NCBI GenBank assembly: GCA_016183815.1
Contig: JACPDW010000018.1
Location: forward strand, 62,001-126,000
Source: Flavobacteriia bacterium
Lineage (GTDB): Bacteria; Bacteroidota; Bacteroidia; Flavobacteriales_D; Crocinitomicaceae
Direction: 5' to 3'
DNA length: 64,000 nucleotides
A program made the position numbers and the translations under genes. The notes below the pieces were generated by a model, which saw nothing but the letters and a program-made list of their open reading frames with translations, did not search any database and had not been told where the DNA came from. Positions 54,130 through 63,053 of the stretch are shown piece by piece; the first letter of the stretch is position 1, and every line of letters starts with the position of its first letter.

Positions 54130-55320
54130 ATGGAAAATTTAATTCTAAAAAGTAGTCATAAAATTCAAGAAACTTCAATAGAATTTTCACGTTATTTATT
54201 GCCTGAAATCAATTGGAAAGATCGTTTAATTGCAATAAAAGGAGCTAGAGGTTCTGGAAAAACGACACTTTTGTTACAACGAGCAAAAAAACTTAAAAAA
54301 AACGGTGAGGTTTTATATGTTTCAATGGATGATTTATATTTTATGTCCAATAGTTTATATGATTTAACTACCTCTTTTTCCAATTATGGCGGAAAAATAT
54401 TGCTGTTAGATGAAGTGCATAAATACCCAAATTGGTCTAGAGAAATAAAATTAATTTACGATGATTTTCCAAAAATAAATGTTGTTTTCACTTCCTCTTC
54501 CATCTTAGAAATATACAAAGGTGAGTCTGATTTGAGTAGAAGAGCAATGACGTATAATTTGAAAGAATTGTCCTTTAGGGAATTTATTGAACTCAAAACA
54601 GGTATTAAATTTAAAACAATCAAATTCAATCAAATCCTAACAAACCATAGTACTTTAACGCCTGAAATAGTTGAAAAAATTAAACCGATTCCATTATTTA
54701 ATGAATTTTTGAAGATTGGTGCATATCCATATTTTAAGGAAAATGAAAATAATTATCACGAAAAGTTAAAACAAACAATTGATTTAATCCTAGATATTGA
54801 TTTAAATACGATTGAGAATTTGGATTATCAGATTATTTATAAATTTAAAAAATTGCTGTTCATGATTTCCAAAAGTGTTCCATTCACCCCCAATATCACA
54901 AAATTAAGTGAGCAAATTGGCGTATCGAGACCAACGCTTATTCATGGATTAAATTTATTAGAAAAAGCAGGTTTAATCATTCAATTAAGTAAAGCGGATA
55001 AAGGAATAGGAATTTTAACTAAACCTGATAAAATCTTCCTCCACAACACCAATATTTCTTATGCTATGGCAAATGAAAACAATAATAATGGAAGTGCTCG
55101 AGAAACTTTTTTTGTAAGTCAACTTTTAGGAATAAAAGCAATTAAACTAGCTGATAAAACAGATTTCTGTATTGATAATAAATATTTTTTTGAAATAGGA
55201 GGTAAAAATAAAGGGAATAAACAACTTGTAGGTCTTGAAAACGCTTTTATCGTTAAAGACAACATTGAATTTGGTTTTGGGCATATTATACCATTGTGGT
55301 TGTTTGGATTTTTGTACTGA
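54130..55320 (+). CDS. AAA ATPase, DUF4143-like, second copy in window
   Basis: P-loop ATPase of 396 residues, same length and overall plan as the gene at 2054 but only distantly similar in sequence. Walker A is GARGSGKT at residues 38-45 and Walker B LLLDEVHKY near 95. It ends with the family's C-terminal nuclease-like region (FEIGGKNKGNKQ). Function of the family is not settled; some members occur near defence and toxin-antitoxin genes. A hairpin terminator follows at 55345-55383. Confidence 0.83.
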   Translation: MENLILKSSHKIQETSIEFSRYLLPEINWKDRLIAIKGARGSGKTTLLLQRAKKLKKNGEVLYVSMDDLYFMSNSLYDLTTSFSNYGGKILLLDEVHKYPNWSREIKLIYDDFPKINVVFTSSSILEIYKGESDLSRRAMTYNLKELSFREFIELKTGIKFKTIKFNQILTNHSTLTPEIVEKIKPIPLFNEFLKIGAYPYFKENENNYHEKLKQTIDLILDIDLNTIENLDYQIIYKFKKLLFMISKSVPFTPNITKLSEQIGVSRPTLIHGLNLLEKAGLIIQLSKADKGIGILTKPDKIFLHNTNISYAMANENNNNGSARETFFVSQLLGIKAIKLADKTDFCIDNKYFFEIGGKNKGNKQLVGLENAFIVKDNIEFGFGHIIPLWLFGFLY

Positions 55321-55344
55321 AAATTGATAAAAACAGATAAAAAA

Positions 55345-55383
55345 AAATGAATCATCCACATACATTTTCGGGATGATTCATTT
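55345..55383. terminator. Bidirectional terminator between ATPase and LipL32-like gene
   Basis: A 13-bp perfect stem, AAATGAATCATCC with GGATGATTCATTT, around a 13-base loop, preceded by an A-run and followed by T residues. It lies between two converging genes, so it can serve both. Confidence 0.75.
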
Positions 55384-55410
55384 ATGACATTTTTTATTTT
55401 CTATCAAAGA

Positions 55411-56106
55411 CTATTTGTTTAGTGCTTTCATAATCCCATCTAAATCAGATGAAATTGCAACACCTGGTAATTTTACTGGAGCTCCAACCTGAGCTAAAAA
55501 TCCTCCTTGAACTTCTCCTTTTTTATAAGTGGTAAATCCAACACGGTATAAACCAACTGTTAATGATTTCAACGGATCACTAGTCTCACTAAGTATTCTC
55601 ATTAACGAATTGTATTTACTTCCAGATGGTTGAGCAGGCATTTCTCCTGAATCGTCATTTGTTCCTAAAGAATTCCATTTTGCTGATTTTGCATTCATAA
55701 TATCTTCTTTTTTCACTATACCAGAAGCTTTTTCGAAAGTTATCCATGTGTCAAAAAAGTTTTTATTTTCACCCTCATTTCCAATATAATTAGGCGAAAC
55801 AAAATCTGTTCCTGTTGGTTTTGTTCCTTCAGGAATTGGAGATATCATTCTAATTCCTAATTCAGGTGCAACTGCTGGTATCCAAATGTATAAATAATAA
55901 AAATTTTTCCCATCTCTTACTTCATCAGGTGCTGAACCAGGTTTGATGTACCCAAAATAGGAAGATAAATCAGTGTATGGAACTCTAATTTCTTTTCCCA
56001 TTGCTGTTTTTTTGCCCATTTCTGCACCAAATTTATCTAGTTTTTGTGCATTTGTAAATCCTACTACTCCAAAAATAAGAAGTACATTTAATAAATTCTT
56101 TTTCAT
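55411..56106 (-). CDS. LipL32-family exported protein
   Basis: A 231-residue exported protein strikingly similar to LipL32, the major surface protein of pathogenic Leptospira. Shared segments recalled from LipL32 include SSYFGYIKPGSAPDEVRDG (LipL32: YYGYVKPGQAPDGLVDG), YYLYIWIPAV, GIRMISP, FFDTWITFEK and GLYRVGFTTYKKGEV. Unlike LipL32 it has a plain signal peptide (FTNAQ) with no lipobox Cys, and LipL32's Asp-rich calcium-binding stretch is absent. Its function in a Bacteroidota is unknown; surface or periplasmic location is expected. It has its own promoter (-7 box 56132-56139). Confidence 0.85.
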   Translation of the reverse strand: MKKNLLNVLLIFGVVGFTNAQKLDKFGAEMGKKTAMGKEIRVPYTDLSSYFGYIKPGSAPDEVRDGKNFYYLYIWIPAVAPELGIRMISPIPEGTKPTGTDFVSPNYIGNEGENKNFFDTWITFEKASGIVKKEDIMNAKSAKWNSLGTNDDSGEMPAQPSGSKYNSLMRILSETSDPLKSLTVGLYRVGFTTYKKGEVQGGFLAQVGAPVKLPGVAISSDLDGIMKALNK

Positions 56107-56131
56107 AATTTTATTTTTTAATTATTACGTA

Positions 56132-56139
56132 CAAATATA
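56132..56139 (-). promoter_or_regulatory. -7 box of the LipL32-like gene
   Basis: Minus-strand TATATTTG, exact TAnnTTTG, 26 bases before the ATG. Confidence 0.5.
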
Positions 56140-56257
56140 CTTACTAATTTCTAATTAATTTAATTTTAAATTTAAATCATTATTAACTTTTAAAGTCTAA
56201 ATGTAATTGCACTTCCTTAGATTAATCGAACTCGAAGCTTATAAAATTATTTTATTT

Positions 56258-56265
56258 TATCTTTG
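56258..56265 (+). promoter_or_regulatory. -7 box of ileS
   Basis: TATCTTTG, exact consensus, 19 bases before the ileS ATG. Confidence 0.6.
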
Positions 56266-56283
56266 CACTTCCAATATTAAATA

Positions 56284-59200
56284 ATGAGTAAAAAATACAA
56301 CGAATACAAAGGTTTAAACTTAACAGAGCTAGCTAAAAATGTGGCTGACAAATGGGAAACGGAACACACCTTTGAGCAATCCATAACCACGAGAGAGGGT
56401 AAGCCGTCTTTTGTTTTTTTTGAAGGGCCTCCCTCAGCGAATGGTTTGCCTGGTATTCATCACGTAATGGCTCGTGCCTTAAAAGATATTTTTTGTCGTT
56501 ATAAAACCTTACAAGGTTTTCAAGTCAATCGTAAAGCAGGTTGGGATACCCACGGTTTGCCTGTAGAATTAGGCGTTGAAAAAGAATTAGGAATCACCAA
56601 AGAAGACATCGGAACAAAAATTTCGGTGGACGAATACAATAAAGCGTGTAAAGAAGCCGTGATGCGTTACACCGATATTTGGAATGATTTAACCAAAAAA
56701 ATGGGTTATTGGGTAGATATGGAACATCCATACATTACCTACGACTCTAAATACATGGAATCAGTTTGGTGGCTTTTGGCACAATTGTACAACAAAAACT
56801 TGATATACAAAGGTTATACCATTCAACCGTATTCACCTGCAGCAGGTACAGGGCTATCCTCTCATGAGTTAAACCAACCAGGTTGTTATCGGGACGTGAA
56901 AGACACAACAGTGGTGGCACAGTTTAGAATGAGCGACAATCAGGTTTCCCCCTTTGGAGGGGGATTAAGGGGGAGGACAGAAGAAATTCATTTCCTCGCA
57001 TGGACGACAACTCCTTGGACCTTACCCGCAAACACTGCATTGTGTGTGGGTCCAAATATTGAATATGTGTTGGTAAGAACTTTTAATCAATATACTGGAC
57101 ATCCTTTGAAAGTAATTTTAGCTAGAAATTTAGTTGATTTTCAATTTGGCAAGGGTTTTGAAAATGCTATTGTTGAACACGCAAGTTTTGCAGAGTTGAA
57201 AGACTTAGAAGAAGGTAAATTAAAACTGTATTGTGATGAAGAAAAATTTTCTAATTATAAATTAGGAGACAAAATAATACCTTATTTTATTGAGGGGAAT
57301 TGTAAAGGCTCTGATTTAGTAGGTTTAACTTATGAACAACTTTTACCTTACACTTTACCTCATGAAAATGCAGATCAAGCATTTAGAGTGATTGCAGGTG
57401 ATTTCGTAACGACAGAAGATGGAACAGGAATCGTACACATTGCTCCAACTTTTGGTTCAGACGATGCGAAAGTGGCACAAGAAGCTGGTGTTCCTGCGAT
57501 GTTGGTCTTGAATGAAAATGGCGTTGCAGTTCCAATTGTAGATTTACAAGGGAAATATCGTCCTGAAATGGGAGAATTTGCTGGAATGTACGTTAAAAAC
57601 AAATATTACAAAGAGGGTGAAGCTCCTGAAAGATCGGTAGATGTGCAAATTGCGATTAAATTAAAAGAAGAAAACAAAGCTTTTAAGGTAGAGAAATACG
57701 AACACAGTTACCCACATTGTTGGAGAACAGATAAACCCGTTTTATATTATCCGTTGGATTCTTGGTTTATCAAAGTGACCGACAAAAAAGAGCGTTTGAT
57801 GGAATTGAACAAAACCATCAATTGGAAACCAGAATCTACTGGAACGGGTCGTTTTGGAAAATGGTTGGAAAATGTAAACGATTGGAACTTATCACGTTCA
57901 CGCTATTGGGGAATTCCGATTCCAATTTGGTCCACGGAAGAAGGAGACGAACGAATAATAATCGATTCTGCCAAAACCTTAAAAGAAGAATGTGAAAAAG
58001 CAGTAAAAGCTGGTTTGATGAAAGAAAATCCATTAGCTACTTTTGATGTTAACGATATTTCGGCTGAAAACTACGCTAAAATTGATTTTCATAAAAATTA
58101 TGTGGATAATATCATACTCGTTTCCTCTACTGGAAAAGCGATGAAACGAGAATCGGATTTAATTGATGTGTGGTTTGATTCGGGTGCGATGCCTTATGCA
58201 CAATGGCATTATCCATTTGAGAATAAAGAATTAATCGAAAATAGAACAGGTTATCCTGCCGATTACATTGCAGAAGGTGTCGATCAAACAAGAGGTTGGT
58301 TTTATACCTTACATACCATTTCAACTTTGATTTTTGACTCGGTTGCATATAAAAATGTGATTTCGAATGGTTTGGTTTTGGATAAAAACGGACAAAAAAT
58401 GTCGAAACGACTTGGAAATGCAGTGGATCCATTTACAACTTTGAAAAAATATGGTCCAGATGCTACTCGTTGGTACATGATTACAAATGCGCAACCTTGG
58501 GATAACTTAAAGTTTGATTTAGAAGGAATTACCGAAGTACAACGTAAGTTTTTTGGAACCTTATATAATACCTATTCGTTTTTTGCATTGTATGCTAACA
58601 TCGATGGTTTTGCGTATCAAGAAAAAAACATCGATTTAAATGAAAGACCAGAAATTGACCGTTGGATTTTATCGAAATTGAATAGTTTGACAGAAAACGT
58701 TCAAGAAGCATTTGAAACCTACGAACCAACAAAAGCTGGACGTTTGATTCAAGATTTTGTAACCGACCAATTATCAAACTGGTATGTGCGTTTATGTCGT
58801 CGTCGTTTTTGGAAAGGCGATTACACGGAAGATAAAATTTCTGCTTATCAAACGCTTTATACCTGTTTGGAAACGGTTTCTGTTTTATCGTCACCAATCG
58901 CACCATTTTTTATGGATCAATTGTTTAATGACTTAAATAAAGTTTCAAATCGTTTTACGGTTTCGTCAGTTCATTTAGCAGATTTTCCTAAAGTGAACAA
59001 AGAAATGATTGACCTAACTTTGGAAAAACAAATGGAAATTGCACAACAAGTTTCGTCTTTGGTTTTAGGTTTACGTAAAAAAGAACGTATTCGTGTGCGT
59101 CAACCTCTTCAAAAAATAATGGTTCCAACTTTGAGTTCAGAATTTTCAACAAATATCCAACACGTAGCTTCCCTTATTTTGGCTGAAGTTAATGTGAAAG

Positions 59201-59760
59201 AATTGGAAATTTTAGAAGAAGGAAACGGAATGTTGGTGAAAAGCATCAAACCAAATTTTAAAACCATTGGACCAAAATACGGAAAACAAATGAAAGCAAT
59301 TACAGCTTTAGTTCAAGGTTTTTCGCAAGAAGACATTGCTTCAGTTGAGAGTAAAAATGGTTGGATAGGAAACATCGACGGAGAGCAAATCAACTTAGAT
59401 GTGGCTGATTTCGAAATCGTTGCACAAGACATTCCAGGTTGGTTAGTTAGTTCAGAAAATGGAATTACGGTTGCGTTAGATGTGACCATTTCCGAAGATT
59501 TAAAACAAGAAGGAATTGCCCGAGAATTGATTAATCGTGTACAAAATTTACGTAAAGAGTCTGGCTTGGAAGTAAATGATAGAATTGTACTTACTCTTGA
59601 TTGTTCAACTGAAATCCAAGAAGCGATTGCGAAAAACCAAGATTACGTGCGTAATGAAGTTTTAGCAACAAGTATTACGTTTGGTTCTTTATCGGATGCT
59701 GCTTTGTTAGTTGATTTGGTAGAAGAAGGAGATGCAAAAATTGAGTTGATGAAGGGGTGA
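56284..59760 (+). CDS. ileS: Isoleucyl-tRNA synthetase with an in-frame palindromic insertion
   Basis: Charges tRNA-Ile with isoleucine and edits misactivated valine. The 1158-residue enzyme is of the long type common in Bacteroidota. Class I motifs are GLPGIHH (HIGH, about 54-60) and KMSKR (about 705-709). Within the editing (CP1) region, residues 221-231 (VSPFGGGLRGR) are an insertion encoded by a C/G-rich hairpin, just before the conserved TEEIHFLAWTTTPWTLP. The C-terminal codons are duplicated twice downstream (62585-62693 and 63500-63703). A TATCTTTG -7 box precedes the ATG by 19 bases. Confidence 0.96.
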   Translation: MSKKYNEYKGLNLTELAKNVADKWETEHTFEQSITTREGKPSFVFFEGPPSANGLPGIHHVMARALKDIFCRYKTLQGFQVNRKAGWDTHGLPVELGVEKELGITKEDIGTKISVDEYNKACKEAVMRYTDIWNDLTKKMGYWVDMEHPYITYDSKYMESVWWLLAQLYNKNLIYKGYTIQPYSPAAGTGLSSHELNQPGCYRDVKDTTVVAQFRMSDNQVSPFGGGLRGRTEEIHFLAWTTTPWTLPANTALCVGPNIEYVLVRTFNQYTGHPLKVILARNLVDFQFGKGFENAIVEHASFAELKDLEEGKLKLYCDEEKFSNYKLGDKIIPYFIEGNCKGSDLVGLTYEQLLPYTLPHENADQAFRVIAGDFVTTEDGTGIVHIAPTFGSDDAKVAQEAGVPAMLVLNENGVAVPIVDLQGKYRPEMGEFAGMYVKNKYYKEGEAPERSVDVQIAIKLKEENKAFKVEKYEHSYPHCWRTDKPVLYYPLDSWFIKVTDKKERLMELNKTINWKPESTGTGRFGKWLENVNDWNLSRSRYWGIPIPIWSTEEGDERIIIDSAKTLKEECEKAVKAGLMKENPLATFDVNDISAENYAKIDFHKNYVDNIILVSSTGKAMKRESDLIDVWFDSGAMPYAQWHYPFENKELIENRTGYPADYIAEGVDQTRGWFYTLHTISTLIFDSVAYKNVISNGLVLDKNGQKMSKRLGNAVDPFTTLKKYGPDATRWYMITNAQPWDNLKFDLEGITEVQRKFFGTLYNTYSFFALYANIDGFAYQEKNIDLNERPEIDRWILSKLNSLTENVQEAFETYEPTKAGRLIQDFVTDQLSNWYVRLCRRRFWKGDYTEDKISAYQTLYTCLETVSVLSSPIAPFFMDQLFNDLNKVSNRFTVSSVHLADFPKVNKEMIDLTLEKQMEIAQQVSSLVLGLRKKERIRVRQPLQKIMVPTLSSEFSTNIQHVASLILAEVNVKELEILEEGNGMLVKSIKPNFKTIGPKYGKQMKAITALVQGFSQEDIASVESKNGWIGNIDGEQINLDVADFEIVAQDIPGWLVSSENGITVALDVTISEDLKQEGIARELINRVQNLRKESGLEVNDRIVLTLDCSTEIQEAIAKNQDYVRNEVLATSITFGSLSDAALLVDLVEEGDAKIELMKG
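56944..56976 (+). repeat. G/C-rich palindromic insert inside ileS
   Basis: A 33-base in-frame insert starting GTTTCCCCC and containing CCCCCT, TTGG, AGGGGG (56948-56963) as a 6-bp hairpin, followed by GGGGGAGG. Composition is wildly unlike the A/T-rich surrounding codons. It adds 11 residues (VSPFGGGLRGR) to the editing domain without breaking the frame. Confidence 0.7.
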
Positions 59761-59776
59761 GAGGATTGGTAAAAGA

Positions 59777-60057
59777 TTATTTTTCATTGTAATGTCCTAA
59801 TGCAGAAATCACTTCGACACATACGGTATCATCAATAATTTCATAAATTAATCTATCTTTCTGATTTAATCTCCTTGACCATAAACCTGAAAAAGCAAAT
59901 TTTAGTTGCTCTGGTTTTCCTGTTCCTGAATTTGGGTGAATTTCAAGTTCTTTTAAAATGGTTTCAATTTTTTTGATAGTTGATATATTACAGACTTTTT
60001 ATGTTTTGCAATGTGTTGGATTGCAATTTCAGAAATTATAAGCCTAAACTTCCCCAT
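59777..60057 (-). pseudogene. YoeB-like toxin broken by one frameshift
   Basis: Second toxin, paralogous to that at 49101. A start ATG at 60057 overlaps the antitoxin end; frame 1 reads MGKFRLIISEIAIQHIAKHKKS, then a missing base near 59990-59992 shifts into the frame that continues with TIKKIETILKELE, GTGKPEQLKFAF, LWSRRL and GHYNEK. The reading totals 281 bases where 282 would be in frame. The Txe/YoeB residues Glu, Arg and His are present in the C-terminal part, although the intervening EHR is KDR. It is inactive as read, unless this is a sequencing error. Confidence 0.75.
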
Positions 60058-60263
60058 ATATCATAGGTATCAATCGTTTTATACTGACCGTCTTTAATTT
60101 GTTTTTTGGATTTTTCAATCATTTTAACAAATTCAGCGTCATAGATAGTTTTTTCTACAATAAATTCTATAGCACTACTTTCCTTAGAAGTAGAAATTAA
60201 TAAATCCAAGATTGCTTTACCCAATTTTGTTTTTTCGTTAATTTTTAAAGTAACAACTGACAT
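60036..60263 (-). CDS. Antitoxin partner of the broken YoeB-like toxin
   Basis: A 75-residue antitoxin, related to the one at 49352 (both share AEFVKMIEKSKK-type cores; here YDAEFVKMIEKSKK). Its reading frame is intact and ends 22 bases inside the toxin start, the usual coupling of such pairs. With the toxin broken, it may persist as an anti-addiction antitoxin or be decaying. It is the first cargo pair after ileS. Confidence 0.75.
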   Translation of the reverse strand: MSVVTLKINEKTKLGKAILDLLISTSKESSAIEFIVEKTIYDAEFVKMIEKSKKQIKDGQYKTIDTYDIWGSLGL

Positions 60264-60299
60264 TTCAATTAATTTTTAAGTAAAATTATGAAAATTTAT

Positions 60300-60404
60300 T
60301 CAATTTATCAAATTTTTCAACAAAGCCACCTCATCTTCCAAAACCTGAATTGTTTTTTCGTATTGTTGAATTAATTTTTCCGGTAGGTTGATGTGCTTAA
60401 ACAC
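60300..60404 (-). pseudogene. Remnant of a regulator C-terminus (coiled coil)
   Basis: A 34-residue reading frame just upstream of the antitoxin: INLPEKLIQQYEKTIQVLED and VALLKNLIN, with a leucine-rich heptad pattern. It resembles the C-terminal coiled coil of phage-type or XRE regulators but has no HTH upstream (a stop lies before it). A regulator adjacent to the toxin-antitoxin pair, as at 49586, may have been lost. Low certainty. Confidence 0.35.
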
Positions 60405-60436
60405 AAAATTATTTGTAATTTTATACTAAAAATCTG

Positions 60437-61198
60437 ATGGATGAATTTAACACACATCATGAAAAAGCATATAAGTTTTTAAAATTTAAGGATTTAGAGA
60501 AAATAATTACTTCTAAAAAAATTAGATTTTCCCAACCAAAAACATTTAATGATCCCTTAGATTGCAGTGTTTTATTAGGAAACTTAGATTGGAATAGATA
60601 TTCTCAAATGGGATTAAAATCTTTTAAGGAGGCAACTGTTAACACGTACAAACATTTTGATTCTTTTTATTTGACTTGTTTCTCAAAAGAGTATAATTCA
60701 GAATTAATGTGGGCACATTATGGCTTAAATAATACACAAGTTTGTTTTGAAATTGATTTTTCTGCAACTCCCTATTGTGGTAATCCTTCTTCTGTTACTT
60801 ATAAAGATTACAAAGATTTTTGTCTTTTTAGAGATTCTTTACATGAAATAGGAGCTCATGAAAAAGGTATATTTCTAGCGACAACAAAACTAAAGAACTG
60901 GGAGTACGAAAAAGAAGTCAGATTGATTTTTGATACAGAATTTAAAAAAGAATATGAAAATAATGGCTTCATTTTAAGTGAAGATAATAACCATATTTTT
61001 GTTAACTTTGATATTAATTCTATTTCCAAGATTATTTTTGGTGTAAATTCGGATGAAGTTGATGAAATGGTAATGATTGCTTTGACAAATTTTAATAAGA
61101 TGAATGTAAAGTTTGAAAAAATGATTATTGATCCGAGAGATTTAACTTTAAAATCAATGAGCTACTTTGAGTATATACTTGACAAACCATTTAAATAG
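60437..61198 (+). CDS. DUF2971 family protein
   Basis: A 253-residue protein with the DUF2971 layout: KAYKFLKFKDLEKIITSKKIRFSQPKTFNDPLD at the start (in parts), YLTCFSKEYNSELMWAHYG in the middle, and KEVRLIFD before the end. Function of the family is unknown; members often occur near phage-defence and restriction genes. It ends one base before the start of the GIY-YIG gene, so the two form an operon. Cargo of the ileS-side accessory region. Confidence 0.78.
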   Translation: MDEFNTHHEKAYKFLKFKDLEKIITSKKIRFSQPKTFNDPLDCSVLLGNLDWNRYSQMGLKSFKEATVNTYKHFDSFYLTCFSKEYNSELMWAHYGLNNTQVCFEIDFSATPYCGNPSSVTYKDYKDFCLFRDSLHEIGAHEKGIFLATTKLKNWEYEKEVRLIFDTEFKKEYENNGFILSEDNNHIFVNFDINSISKIIFGVNSDEVDEMVMIALTNFNKMNVKFEKMIIDPRDLTLKSMSYFEYILDKPFK

Positions 61199-61199
61199 T

Positions 61200-62456
61200 A
61201 TGAAACATTTTAAATTTGAAGTAAACCAAAAGGGATAGATTTTCAATTTCAAATTTGATAAAAATGGTTATCAAGGAAATGAAATTTACAATGTAATATC
61301 AATAAAAGACATTGAATTTTATTTGATAGATATTTTAGAAAATACAAATTTGGTTAACAATCCTTCAATAAATATTTTTGATATTCACAGCATTCGTATT
61401 GGATATTGGTCAAAGAAAGATGGTGATTATTGTGAAGTTGGTGATGAGATTTGCAATCTAAAGATTGAAACGCTAGGAACAAAATGGATTGAAATAAAAG
61501 CAAAAGAAACAGGAATTTTAAGAACATATTTTGAACGTGATGAAAAATTAATCGACGGGTGCAAAATTTTTGATATTGAATTAGCAGAATCAAAATTCAG
61601 ACTTTTTAACACTCCAATTTTTGAGATTGATAAGTTCAATAAATCTGAAATTTTAAAATGGAAAAGGGTTGGAGGAAACAATTATGATAATTCAATGTCA
61701 ATGTTTAATGGATTCCTATTGACCTTCATTGGGGATAAAAGATTGTTTTTCACTTTGAATAATAAAAATGGCTTGGACTTTTTGGTATTAAATTTCCCAA
61801 AAAAAGATTTTGATATAAAAAATGGAGATAAGTTTCAAATTTTACTTGAAAATGATGAGGTTTTGAATTTTATTTTTCAACAAAATTCAAATTTATTACA
61901 TAAGGATATTAACTACGGCAATATTTTAGAAAACAAAATTCAAATTCTATATTCAGATTTAATAAAACTGTCAAACCAGAAAGTGGAAAATTGGAAATTA
62001 ACATTTCAAACAGGTCAAGAAATTTCTGGAATAAGGCCCTTTAGAGAAGATCACGCTTATAAGACTTTTGATAAATTACAAGAAATGATTCAACTCCTTG
62101 CGAACGATTATTTGGTTGAAGTTAAAAAATTAAAAGAACACAAACCTTTATATGTGTACGATGAAATTGTAAACGAAAGCCTTACTCAAGAAATTTGTTA
62201 TTTATATTTAATGATTGACAAAACTAACGGTTTCCATAAAATAGGAATTTCTAATAAGCCAGAATATAGAGAAAAAACACTGCAAAGTGAAAAGCCTACA
62301 ATTGAATTAATTGCCTCAAAAAAATTTCCAAGCCGACAAATAGCATTAAGCATTGAAAAAGCACTTCATTTTACATTTCGAGATAAAAACATCAGAGGTG
62401 AATGGTTTAATTTATTGCAAAAAGACGTTCAAGAAATTATAGATACTTTAAATTAA
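61200..62456 (+). pseudogene. GIY-YIG (T5orf172-like) protein with lipoyl-like N-domain, interrupted by an early stop
   Basis: The natural start is the ATG at 61200, directly after the DUF2971 stop: MKHFKFEVNQKG, then an in-frame TAG at 61236-61238, after which the same frame stays open to 62456 (IFNFKFDKNGYQGNEIYNV...). No other good start exists; a TTG at 61323 is the only early alternative. After the stop come a biotinyl/lipoyl-like domain (GDEICNLKIET...KAKETGILR, with a Lys in the hybrid-loop region), a central region of unknown fold, and a C-terminal GIY-YIG/T5orf172 domain (CYLYLMID...HKIGISNKPEYRE...IRGEWFNL). Either a recent nonsense mutation or readthrough is implied. Confidence 0.7.
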
Positions 62457-62462
62457 TTACAA

Positions 62463-62520
62463 AACCCGCTCAGTGGATTTATCTTCGTTGAGAACGCTTC
62501 GCTAGGTTGTAATCCTGCTG
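62463..62520 (+). repeat. Hairpin repeat, copy 5, interrupted by a 27-base insert
   Basis: CCCGCTCAG, TGGATTT, then about 27 extra bases, then TGTAATCCTGCTG. It matches copy 6 except for the insert and a base deletion. It starts the second ileS tail unit. Confidence 0.6.
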
Positions 62521-62584
62521 TTTTATATTTTTTTACTTTAAGATTATATCTTGTAAATACCTATTCGCAATCAATAACTAGTAT

Positions 62585-62693
62585 AGACTCTGGTTTAGAT
62601 GTATAGCATAAAATTTTGCTAAGTGTTCAATGTTCTGATGAAATACAACAAGCCATCGCTAAAAACCAAGATTATATATGTAATTAATTTTAA
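62585..62693 (+). pseudogene. Degraded ileS 3' end, tail copy 2
   Basis: About 106 bases align with resident ileS 59558-59665: encoded SVQCSDEIQQAIAKNQDYIC is recognisable against TLDCSTEIQEAIAKNQDYVR, but stops (TAG, TAA) interrupt it. The core AAAAACCAAGATTA is identical to the resident gene. It is preceded by CCTATTCGCAATCAATA, also found before tail copy 3. Confidence 0.8.
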
Positions 62694-62822
62694 GTAAATT
62701 GTAATCAATAATGCCCAATCTTCCAAAGATTACATCAAGTGATAGTCTAAAGACAATAAACTACCAAACCTTAAATTTTTCATTAATTTTCAGCAGATTT
62801 TGTTTAATTGCCATTTTTAATG

Positions 62823-62830
62823 TAAATTTG
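62823..62830 (+). promoter_or_regulatory. -7 box of the third toxin-antitoxin pair
   Basis: TAAATTTG, exact TAnnTTTG, 17 bases before the antitoxin ATG. The 390-base gap 62457-62846 also contains hairpin repeat 5 and ileS tail copy 2. Confidence 0.5.
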
Positions 62831-62846
62831 TGTAAAATTTGAAAAC

Positions 62847-63053
62847 ATGAGGCTTTTATTAGATATTAATGACAATAAAGCAATTTATTTATTAGAAATC
62901 TTAAAAAGTTTACCTTTTGTAAAAACTAAACTTATTTCAAATGAAAAGGCAATTTTGATTGAAGATTTAAAGGAATCAATTAATGAATTAAATTTAATAA
63001 AAGAAGGTAAACTTAAAGGTATTTCTGCAAAGGATTTATTGGATGAGTTATGA
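62847..63053 (+). CDS. Antitoxin of the RelE/ParE-like pair
   Basis: A 68-residue antitoxin. The N-terminal part reads LLLDINDNKAIYLLEILKSLP; the C-terminal EGKLKGISAKDLLDEL is the typical toxin-binding tail. It overlaps the toxin by 11 bases. Located between two degraded ileS tails, so it arrived as separate cargo from the YoeB-like pairs. It has its own -7 box. Confidence 0.78.
   Translation: MRLLLDINDNKAIYLLEILKSLPFVKTKLISNEKAILIEDLKESINELNLIKEGKLKGISAKDLLDEL

Noticed and set aside
57375-58906. Several minus-strand ORFs inside ileS
   Set aside because: They are shadows of a complete, well-conserved gene on the other strand.
61323-62456. GIY-YIG gene starting at TTG 61323
   Set aside because: Clear coding similarity continues upstream in the same frame to an ATG at 61200, across one TAG, directly after the DUF2971 stop.
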